This document shows, one piece after another, positions 56,440 to 64,000 of a DNA stretch of 64,000 nt (within the stretch, counting starts at the first letter, position 1; each line of letters begins with the position of its first letter). Origin of the DNA: Pleurodeles waltl (Eukaryota; Chordata; Amphibia; Caudata; Salamandridae); NCBI RefSeq assembly GCF_031143425.1, contig NC_090446.1, forward strand, positions 657,903,717 through 657,967,716, written 5' to 3'. The translations under genes were made by a program, and so were the position numbers. The notes below the pieces were generated by a model. That model was not told the origin of the DNA. It saw only the letters and a list, made by a program, of their open reading frames with translations, and did not search any database.

Positions 56440-57300
56440 TTGACAAACCTCCTCTAGTACCCGGTAAGGCCTAGGAAGGCTCTCACCTCTGTCTGGGACT
56501 TAGGGGGTGCCCAAGCCCGAATGGCATCAATTTTGGATTGTAGGGATGCCACCTGGCCACTCCCTACCTGGTGTCCTAGGTACACCACCGACCCCTGCCC
56601 TATCTGGCACTTACTGGCCTTGATAGTGAGGCCTGCGTCTTGCAGCACCTTCAACACTTCCTAGAGGTGGTGCAGGTGGTACTCCCAACTGGAGCTAAAA
56701 ACAGCAATGTCGTCAAGGTAAGTAGCACTGAAGTTTTCAGGCCCAGCCAGGACCTGAATGACCAACCTCTGGAAGGTGGCAGGGGTGTTCTTCATTCCGA
56801 AGGGCGAGACACGGAACTGGAAGTGTCCCCATGGTGTTAAGAGCGCTGCCCCCTCTTTGGCCCCATCAGTTAAGGCAATCTACCAGTACCCAGACGTTAA
56901 ATCAAATGTTCTGAGGAACTTGGCTGCCCCCAACTGATCCATGAGCTCATGAGCTCTGACGATGGGGTGGGCATCTGTTTTGGTGACGGTATTGAGCCCA
57001 CGGCAACCACACAGAACCAAAGTTCTGGTGTGGCACCAGGTGCAGCAGGCTTGGGTACCAGAACCACTGGGCTGGACCAAGGGCTGCTAGCGCGCTCAAT
57101 CACCCCTAGAGCCAACATCTTGCAAACCTCCTCCTTGATACTGGCCTTCACTATGTTAGCCAACCTGTAAACCTTGTTTTTCACAGGTAGGCTGTCCCCA
57201 GTGTCCACATCATGCATGCATAGATGGGTGACACCTGGAGTGAGTGAGAACAGAGTGGCAAAGTGTTCCAGTAACTGTCGACACTCATTTTGCTGTTCTA
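56440..57300 (-). pseudogene. Reverse transcriptase domain of the Gmr1-like Pol
   Basis: The blocks appear in order on the minus strand: MLALGVIERASSPWSSPVVL (about 57060-57125), RGLNTVTKTDAHPIVR, LRTFDLTSGYWQIAL (first catalytic Asp), then FGMKNTPATFQRL (about 56765-56805), YLDD (56709-56720) and LGHQVGSGQV and VRAFLGLTGYYRRF of the thumb. They occupy different frames, with shifts near 57020 and 56880 and a stop near 56660, so no functional enzyme is made. Sequence style is Ty3/Gypsy. Integrase sequence lies immediately upstream in the same reading direction. Confidence 0.85.
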
Positions 57301-57429
57301 CAGTCAGAGAAGGGGAGACGACCACGCCTTCGACTGACCCATCCTGCTCCTGGGCAGACAGGAGGTCAGGGGAAGGTTCACTCTCCTTTTCGGTCCCATC
57401 ATCTGTAGCCAGAAGCATGGTTAACTCAG

Positions 57430-58701
57430 GCCTCTCAAAGTGAGGTTTGAGGCGGTTCACATGTAGAACCCTCAAGGCGTTCCTAGGAATCTGCAAGTCC
57501 ACCAAGTAGGTGACGTCACTCTTGCGCTCCTTCACCTCAAATGGCCCTGACCACCTGTCTTGCAGAGCACAAGGCTCTATGGGGGCCATGACCCACACTT
57601 TTTGGCCAGGCTGAAACTCCTCAACCAGAGTGGTATTCTGGTCGTACCAGCGTTTCATGTCCTCCTGGCTTGCCTCAAGGTTTCCCTGTGCGAGCTTCCT
57701 GAAGCGGGCAGTCTGGTTTCAGAAAGCCAGCATGTAACTAAATACATCCTGTGGTGGCTTCCTAAGTGCTTGCTCCCAGCCCTCTTTCACCAGACTCAGA
57801 GGTTCTCTGACTAGGTGCCCATACAACAGTTCACAGGGGCTAAAGCCAACCCCCTTCTGTGGTACTTTCTGGTAGGCATAGAAAAGGCATGGTAAGAGGA
57901 CGTTCCACTTACGCCTCATAGAGTCTGACAGACCCCCAATCATGCCTTTCCGGGTTCAGTTGAATCTTTCCACCCACCCGTTACTTTGGGGGTGGTAAGA
58001 AGTAGTGAATTTGTAGTTCACTCCACATTCCTTCCACATGGCTTTTATGTACATGAACATAAAGTTGGTACCCCGGTCAGATACCACCTCCTTGGGGAAA
58101 CACACTCAGGTAAAGATCCTCATCAGTGCCCTGGCCACAACGGGCACTGTCACCATCCTCAGAGGGATAGCTTCTGGGTACCGGGTGGCATGTCCACCAA
58201 GAGCAGGATGAACCTTTTGCCTAGGGCTGTCTTGGGTTCCAGAGGCCCCACTATGCCTATGCCCTCCCACTCAAAAGGAGTGCTTACAGGAAAGGGTTAG
58301 AGGGGGGTCTTACATTTCCCTCCACTTTTGCCACTAGATTGGCAAGTCTGACAGGATCTGCAGAACGCATCAGAATGTTTTCTCATCTGGGGCCAATGAA
58401 AGTGGGTGACAAGTCTGTCAAAGGTCTTTTCTAGGCCCAAATGTCCTGCCAGAGGCACGTCAGAAGCCAAACCCAGTAGGAAGGCTCTGCAGCGCTGGGG
58501 TACCATCAGCACACGGGCTGCCCCAGGTTGAGCAACCTTAGGCTCGCTATACAGGAGATCATTCTCCCAATATATCAGGTGATCCTTGGGCTCAGCACCA
58601 GCTGCCTGGTCTTCGGTCTGCTGCCTAAGACCTATGAGAGTAGGGCATACCTTCTGCTCAGACCAGAACTCCTCCCTGGTGGGACCCCCTCTCGCTGCCA
58701 A
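57430..58701 (-). pseudogene. Integrase domain of the Gmr1-like Pol, located upstream of reverse transcriptase
   Basis: The zinc-binding region LAGHLGLEKTF..THFHWPQM..CRSCQTC (58330-58450) gives the HHCC set. The core has RFILLLVD (Asp at 58192-58194), VVSDRGTNF (Asp at 58076-58078) and PQSNGWVERFN (Glu at 57968-57970). The last two are exactly 35 residues apart, the DD35E spacing. A stop follows FN directly (57956-57958). The segment 57719-57943 (SPCELLYGH) continues, and RWSGPFEV with VLHVNRLKPHF (57450-57600) is the GPY/F end. That end runs in one frame into the reverse transcriptase amino-terminus, proving the order. A frameshift lies after the first Asp. Confidence 0.87.
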
Positions 58702-58929
58702 TGAGTCAGCTCAGATAGGTCTCCCAGTTCAGCCACTTGCTCCCTTGTAGGTTCTGGGGCTTCCCCCTCGAGGTCAGCTTCCTTCCGGACCGTGGGAACT
58801 TCTGGGGTGGGTTTCCTGTGCCCCTTGCCCTTTCTTGTGGCAGTCTCCTGGGCCACTGTTTCAGGCTCCAGGTCTGTCTGATCACCCTGATTGGCTGTCG
58901 TGGACCGAGTCGTCACGCATTCCCACTCT

Positions 58930-59290
58930 GGCAACCTCAACATCCCCATGTGTGTCCTGAGCTCCACCTCCTTCCAGGTGGAAGTCTCCAGGTCATTGCC
59001 CAGCAGACAGTCAACTGGCATGGTGGGACTCACAGCTACCCTAAAGGAACCTGAGACCCCTCCCCACTCAAAAATAACCTGTGCCTCCTTACATTGGCGC
59101 TCTGAGCTGTCCACTGCAACTACTTGGTGGAATACACCAGAGACTATGTGCTCTTCAGACACCAGGTGACACTGGACCATGGTCACACTGACTCCAGTAT
59201 CTCTGATAGCCTCTACCCTCTGCCCATTGATGGTTACCCACTGCCTGTATTTTTTAGTGTTATCAGGCATTAGGTTTCTCTGGACCATCT
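58930..59290 (-). pseudogene. Retropepsin domain of the Gmr1-like Pol
   Basis: In the frame 58632-59396, RQWVTINGQRVEAIRDTGVS (about 59190-59255) carries the DTG active site, and VDCLLGNDLE (about 58990-59020) corresponds to the LLGxDxL segment near the end of Gypsy proteases. The frame differs from that of the zinc knuckle by one base near 59360 and from the integrase frame near 58690. A linker of about 100 acidic and proline-rich residues separates it from integrase. Confidence 0.78.
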
Positions 59291-59985
59291 CACCATCCCC
59301 TAGTGAGACAAGGGTCATCTCTGTGGGATTCCCACACCCCCCTGGGACCACCTCCTCCCCAAGCACTACACTGGCCAACCCTTGTCTGCCCACCACTGGG
59401 TGGTGGTGTCCACTTGGGACACTTTGGATCTCCCTTTATGTGACCTGCCTGGTCACAAGCAAAGCACTTATGGTGCCCAGCCTCTGCAGGCTTTCCTGCA
59501 GAGGCCCATGGTTTCTTATCTTCTAGGGGGTGGGATTTCTTACCCGGATTACTCGATTGGGGCCCTTTGGAAGACTCCTTTTGTTCACCCTTGTCCCCCA
59601 CACTCTGCTGCTGGGAACCCTGCCCACCTTTGGCATAATCGCCCCCATATACCTTTTTGTGGACTGGTACTCACCCAGCAGTCTGCTCTCATAGCAAGCT
59701 TCCTGGAGTCAGTCAGCTTACTATCAGTCAAGTGCTGGCACAGCTCTGCAAAACACAGATTAGACAAGTGCTCCCAGGCAATTAAGTTGTACAGCCCCTG
59801 AAAATCTGTCACATCACTGCCCTTCACCAAACCGCCAAGTGCTCTGTAAAACATATCTACCCATTCTAACCAGGTCTGGGACTCAATTTTCTTACGCTGC
59901 CTCAACGGATCCTTGTACTTGTCAGGAGTGAGACAATACCGAGTGAGAAGGGCCTTCTTCATGTCAGCATAGGTGAGGTTGTACC
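59290..59985 (-). pseudogene. Gag C-terminal half of the Gmr1-like element, cut by insertion
   Basis: From 59985 leftwards the frame reads YADMKKALLTRYCLTPDKYK and then TWLEWVDMF and LGGLVKGSD, a SCAN/capsid-C-like fold segment. It aligns with the plus-strand Gag at residues 268-319 (YSAVKNALIVKYGFSPEEYR and WVKGSTV). After a frameshift near 59640, CFACDQAGHIKGDPKC (59413-59460) gives a zinc knuckle with C-x2-C-x4-H-x6-C spacing, two residues longer than the usual CCHC. Residues reading in from beyond 59985 belong to the inserted LTR, not to Gag. Confidence 0.8.
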
Positions 59986-62841
59986 TGTTGGACTTTTGGC
60001 CATACGCATGGTCATCCCTAGTCTTTTTGCCTCCTTCCTCCTGGTTTTTCTGACCTCTCGCTGTTGGCTCTAGGACTCTGAGCACTTTATCACTGCTGAC
60101 CAGTGCTAAAGTGCAGGTGCTCTCCCATCTAAAGTTGGTATGATTGGCTTATACCTGATTGGCATATTTAATTTACCTATAAGTCCCTTGTACAGTGGTA
60201 TCTCTATACCCAGGGCCTGTAAATTAAATACTACTAGTGGGCCTGCAGCGCTGCTTGCGCCACCCACTGAAGTAGACTTTCAAACCTGTCTCAGGCCTGC
60301 TAGCGCAGGGCCTGTGTGCGCAGTTTTCTGCCACAGGGACCTGGCATCTAAATTTACTTGCCAGGCCCAGAACTCCCCTTTTACTACATGTAAGTCACCC
60401 CTAAAGTACGCCCTGTGGGCAGGGTGCCATGTATGTAGAAAGGCAGGACATGTGCCATATTGCATGGCCTGTCCTGGTAGTGACAAACAGCCTAACTTGG
60501 TGTCTCACTGCTGTGAGTGCTGCCTTCTCATAGGATTGCATTAGAAATGCCCTGCCTTAGGTGTAGGGGTATTGTCTGATTTATGAGGGCTAGCGTAGGC
60601 GTGTTTGGTATGGTTGTGATGGTGATAATAAATACTGCTTACTGGTGTGGGTGTATTTTTTATTACTATCACAGAAATGCCACTTCTAGAAAGTGCGCAT
60701 TTATCTGTGCTTATGATTCTGGTGTTTTGCAGCTTGACTCCAATCCACGTCTGGGCAGAGTGACAGTTGGGGCTTTGTGCATACTTTTCAGACAGCCTGT
60801 ACACAGGGAGGGTGGAGGTGTCACTGAGGTGCATCTACATACTGAATAGTCTTCCTGGGCTGAGAGAAGGGAGAGGCGGGGCACACCTACATTTGTAAAG
60901 GCTGTGTCCTGGCCTCACACAATAGGGTCGTTAACCCCCCACTGATGTTTGGAGCCTGTGCTGAAAGGAGAGAGGGGGCACTCCCAGAACCAGTTGTAAC
61001 TGGCTGGAACCTCCTCTCCCTACCACTGTAAAACACTGTAAGAACTGACTATAAGTACAGGGGAATTTTCCCCACAATTTGAACATTCTTGGAACTTGAA
61101 ACTGGACACAGGACGCTGATGAATGGACTCACCAGGAAACCGCCATGGACTGCTGCTGCTGTGCTGACCTGTGACCTGCCTGGTCACTAGGAGGAACTGC
61201 CACCATCTGCACCCCTTGTGCTGGCCTGTAGCTGGGCCCACCAGCCCTGTGCTCTTTCTTGCCTAGTTGTTCCCAGGGGCAGGGTGCAACGATCTTTAAA
61301 ATCTGTGCCCAGAATGCTTTCCCAAGAAAAGGGCATTCTTGCAATAGCTGGAAAAGGATCACCGCCGCAACCTGGGCTGTTGATGGGTCTTAGCGCTTTG
61401 AAAGCGCTTTTCTTGTGCCCACGGAAATCACCGCCGCAGCCCGGGAGCCTCACTGTGCCCTCGCGCTCTCCACAGCGCCTTCTCGTTAAGGGGATCACCG
61501 CCGCAGCCCGGGCAGGGCTTTTCGTTTCAAGCGCGAGGATCGCGCTGACTTTAGTGCCCCCGGGGCACTGGAGAGAGCCAAGGAAGGAGCTAGCACGCTC
61601 CTAGCGTGCTCCCGGGGGACGCGATCTTTTCAGAGCGCCCCCGGGGCACCAGCAGGCCCCACCTGGGGCCGCAACGTCATCAGAGGGAGAGGAGGACGCC
61701 TCTCCCTCCCTTACAGGAGTCCCGGAGGCCGAGGGAGAGGAGGGCGCCTCTCCCTCCCTTGCAGGAGTCCCGGAGGACTCTCCTGCTCTTCTGGGCCGGG
61801 AGGCAGCCTCACCGGAGGCTCGCCCTGGCCCCCGGCTCTCTTGTTGGCCCCCTCGCGGGCCAGGAGTATTTGATTTTGGGGTCTCCCATAGTGGCAGGGA
61901 GACCCCAGGAGTTAACGGGTCCCTGGAGGGGCCCGTGTTTCAGTAAGGGGGGAGCGCGAGGCGCCCCCCCCTCTCCCTAAAGTATTGGGTGACCTTGGCC
62001 CCCCACAGGAGGGCCGGTGGAGGCCCGGGGGGCCCCCGGTGATCACGGGTCCCAGAAGGGGCCCGATAAGGAGTCAGAGAGGGTGCGTGCCGCCCCTCTC
62101 TATCTGCAATGTTTTGGAAGCCCCCGTTTTTGCGCAAAGGAGCGCCGGGGGCCCCATTTATTCGTTTTAGGCACTGGAAGTGCCTCTGCATCAGAACAGG
62201 TACTTTCTAAAGGGACCAATATACCGGTAATTTAAAGTTCTTTCTACAGACTTTATTGATTGTGTTATATTGCCTACCTGTTCTATGATGCTTTTACATA
62301 TGTGTGCACATGTTCCTTTTATGGGCATGACTTGCTAATATGTTTCCCTAACTTGCCATAGGTTTTCTAATGTTCCTACTATGGGCGTTTTATGATATGC
62401 TTATGACAAGTGTTCTAATGTGATAACGTGTTTCCTGACTACTGCTTATGTTGCAGAATACTGAGTAACCTGTGTGTTATGTGTGACTACTGCTAGTTTG
62501 CAGAGTAACTAATGTGTAACGTTCTGACAACTGCTAAGGTAGCAGGATAGTACTGTTATGTGATGTTGGTCTAATAATTACGTTGTGTACAATACAGTGT
62601 ATTTTCATATAATCTGGTGTTGTGTTTCCTTTGTGGTGGGGATATTGCGTCACATGTATGTGTGTGTTGTGCAAACGCTTTACGCATTGCCTCCGGGTTA
62701 AGCCTGACTGCTCGTGCCAAGCTACCAAGGGGGTGAGCAGGGGTTATCTTGGACGTGTAACTCCCTTGCCCTGACTAGAGTGGGTAAGTTCTGCCTGGCT
62801 GAGGTGCATACCCTAGCCAACCAGAAACCCCATTTCTAACA
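59986..62841 (+). mobile_element. 5' LTR (2856 bp) of a plus-strand Gypsy element
   Basis: It begins TGTTGGACTTTTGGCC and ends CCCCATTTCTAACA, with inverted TGTTR/YAACA-type ends. Homology to the LTRs at 10457 and 53513 includes the GAGCACTTTATCACTGCTGACC block and GCCAAGCTACCAAGGGGGTG near the end. It cuts the minus-strand gag. The five bases before it, GTACC (59981-59985), are the candidate target duplication; the other copy lies outside the window. A gag frame follows 196 bp downstream, giving plus orientation. A GC-rich block (61340-62160) is probably the transcribed leader. Confidence 0.82.
61340..61770 (+). repeat. CpG-rich short tandem units inside the LTR
   Basis: ATCACCGCCGCARCCYGGG recurs three times (about 61358, 61427, 61494), roughly 68 bp apart. 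Then GCCTCTCCCTCCCTTRCAGG with GAGTCCCGGAGG is repeated twice (about 61690-61770), about 53 bp apart. Dense CpG in an otherwise CpG-poor region suggests either youth or an unmethylated promoter. Confidence 0.75.
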
Positions 62842-62860
62842 TTGGAAGTCAGCGGTGAGG
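62842..62860 (+). promoter_or_regulatory. Possible primer-binding site of the plus-strand element
   Basis: TTGGAAGTCAGCGGTGAGG follows the LTR end TAACA directly. A TGG start one base in fits a tRNA primer site; I cannot name the tRNA. Confidence 0.45.
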
Positions 62861-63037
62861 ATAGGACTTGCGCTTGCACAATACCATTGTGACTCATTAT
62901 TTCATTACAAGGATTGCGTTTAGACCATCACATGTTTGGCTTCTCTTAACTTTCTCTCTTTGGTCATTTTTCCTGTTTTCAGTTCTCACGCTTGGGTATT
63001 GTGGTTGTCACAGTTGAGTTATTTGTACCTTTTCAAG

Positions 63038-64000
63038 ATGGGGCTTACCTTTGATTTAGAGGACCTGCCGTTTTACACGCAGGGGGAATTAGAGGGGTTC
63101 TGTAGAGAGAGAGGGCTGCCTGTAGAAGGGGACCTCAGGAGATCTCTGAATTTCTTTGAAAGGTTTGTGACATTTACCCAGGGAGGGAGTGTGCGTAGGG
63201 GGTACCCAGAGGATCCTGAGTGTAGCGAGGGTTCCCAATGGGAGGGCTCCCAGACCTCATCCCTAGAGAGTGGTAGAGAGACTGATCAGGAGGGTGAGAA
63301 TGACCGGTTGGGGACGCCAGTTGACAGGGAAGGCCCCAGTGATAGGGAGTCCCTTGCTGGGTCCAGTGTAAGAAGCAGGGCTACCTCTCATTCCTTGACG
63401 CCTGATGAGCTAAGAGATAGGCGGGAAGAGAGGGACCTGAAGTTGCAGTTAGCGCGCCTAGCTGTTGAGGAGAGAAGGGCTGAGGTAGAGAAGGCCTTAG
63501 TACAGGAGAGAATGGCAGAGGCAGAGAGGGCCTTTGCCAGAGAAAGACTCGCTCTAGAGCGCAGTCTGAAGGTTCTGGACTCACCAGCGCTGCAGGTGGA
63601 GTCCAGTGGTGGCAGCAATGTACAGTGCTGTAGCAAAGATGTTCCTCACATACCCATAGATCTGGTACCTAGGTTCCAAGAGGGGGGTGACATACGTCAG
63701 TGGTTAAAGGAAAATGAGAGGGCTCTGGTAGAGCGCAGGATCCCTGAGAAGGATTGGGGAACTGGCCTAGGGAGTTTTATTCCTGAGGAGGGGAGGGATG
63801 CCCTACTGACTCTAGAAGAGAGTGACAGGGAGGGGTACTCCGCTGTGAAGAACGCACTGATTGTGAAGTATGGTTTTTCCCCTGAGGAATACAGAAAAAG
63901 GTTTAGGGGTGGTAAGAAACTGTCCCACCAGTCTTGGGAGGAGTTTGTGGAGGATTGCTGCATTGCACTAGATGGATGGGTGAAGGGTAGCACAGTAAAC
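63038..64000 (+). CDS. gag: Gag polyprotein of the plus-strand Gypsy (Gmr1-related) element, partial
   Basis: From the ATG at 63038 all 321 codons to the window edge are open. Residues 1-60 are a structured-looking start (LTFDLEDLPFYTQGELEGF, then RRSLNFFERFV). Residues 60-120 are acidic and serine-rich. Residues 122-180 are strongly charged and helical (RREERDLKLQLARLAVEERR, AEAERAFARERLALERSL), a likely coiled coil for assembly. Residues 205-320 resemble a capsid with a SCAN-like C-terminal segment (YSAVKNALIVKYGFSPEEYR, SWEEFVEDCCIALDGWV). The end aligns with the minus-strand Gag at 59.9 kb. Gag would form the cytoplasmic particle that packages the element RNA. The start is the first ATG of the open frame, 196 bp after the LTR. 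The clean frame suggests a young copy; zinc knuckle and Pol would lie to the right. Confidence 0.85.
   Translation, partial: MGLTFDLEDLPFYTQGELEGFCRERGLPVEGDLRRSLNFFERFVTFTQGGSVRRGYPEDPECSEGSQWEGSQTSSLESGRETDQEGENDRLGTPVDREGPSDRESLAGSSVRSRATSHSLTPDELRDRREERDLKLQLARLAVEERRAEVEKALVQERMAEAERAFARERLALERSLKVLDSPALQVESSGGSNVQCCSKDVPHIPIDLVPRFQEGGDIRQWLKENERALVERRIPEKDWGTGLGSFIPEEGRDALLTLEESDREGYSAVKNALIVKYGFSPEEYRKRFRGGKKLSHQSWEEFVEDCCIALDGWVKGSTVN

Larger units (their letters stand above)
53513..59985 (-). mobile_element. Gmr1-like Ty3/Gypsy retrotransposon, minus strand, split by a later insertion
   Basis: Read on the minus strand, the domains are Gag C-terminus (59985-59640), zinc knuckle (59.44 kb), protease (59.2), integrase (58.45-57.45), reverse transcriptase (57.3-56.45), RNase H (56.28-55.88), polypurine tract and 3' LTR. 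Integrase before reverse transcriptase is the Ty1/Copia order. The reverse transcriptase (YLDD), RNase H and GPF-type integrase end are Ty3/Gypsy-like. This combination defines the Gmr1 clade known from fishes and other deuterostomes. Frameshifts and stops make the copy inactive. Its Gag start and 5' LTR lie beyond the plus-strand element inserted at 59986, outside the window. Confidence 0.85.

Noticed and set aside
61606..61980. 124-residue plus-strand Arg/Pro-rich frame
   Set aside because: It is within the GC-rich LTR leader and built from its short tandem repeats; there is no conserved domain.

Overview
The window looks like a piece of a giant, repeat-dominated salamander genome. Several repeat families (the Gypsy long terminal repeats at 10.5, 53.5 and 60 kb, the TGTAGGAGG...TCCTACA repeats at 46-52 kb, and miniature elements ending GGCCCTCATTATGA) are ones I recognise from the newt Pleurodeles waltl. 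That is recollection, not a database match. I see no convincing host exon, tRNA, rRNA, CRISPR array or bacterial-type operon. Nearly everything identifiable is a transposable element, and the main content is a readable history of nested insertions.

Layout. 0.46-4.32 kb: a non-autonomous piggyBac-like element with TTAA duplications, mostly made of two tandem arrays (about 356-bp and 383-bp periods). 5.17-5.80 kb: a Harbinger-like miniature element. 7.18-8.67 kb: an LTR-like segment with a TATA box and 91-bp tandem repeats. 9.1-10.3 kb: a decayed minus-strand L1. 10.46-12.59 kb: a solo Gypsy LTR. 13.5-15.8 kb: a minus-strand CR1/L2-type LINE with a long uninterrupted reverse transcriptase frame. 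17.3-18.6 kb: miniature elements.

19.3-36.3 kb: two decayed copies of one endogenous-retrovirus-like family lie head to head. The minus-strand copy runs from 26.75 down to 19.46 kb and the plus-strand copy from 26.78 to about 36.3 kb. Both have broken gag, pol and env-like parts, and three later insertions interrupt them (21.8, 30.2 and 33.3 kb). 37.85-38.5 kb: another miniature element. 38.89-43.27 kb: a complete LTR retroelement with 224-bp LTRs and a perfect ATGAC duplication, no recognisable protein, and a hAT miniature element inside. 46.36-52.36 kb: one roughly 3-kb LTR-like unit inserted into another of the same family, each with its own 5-bp duplication.

53.5-60.0 kb: a minus-strand Ty3/Gypsy element whose integrase lies upstream of reverse transcriptase and RNase H, the order known for the Gmr1 clade. 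Its gag is cut at 59,986 by a plus-strand LTR element. That element has a 2.86-kb LTR and an uninterrupted gag frame running off the right edge. The Gag proteins of the two elements are clearly related, so relatives have inserted into one another.

No gene in the window appears to serve a host pathway. The functional logic is that of retroelements (gag, protease, integrase, reverse transcriptase, RNase H, LTR promoters) and of their non-coding parasites. The plus-strand gag at 63.0 kb and the LINE frame at 13.6 kb are the only long, clean protein-coding stretches.
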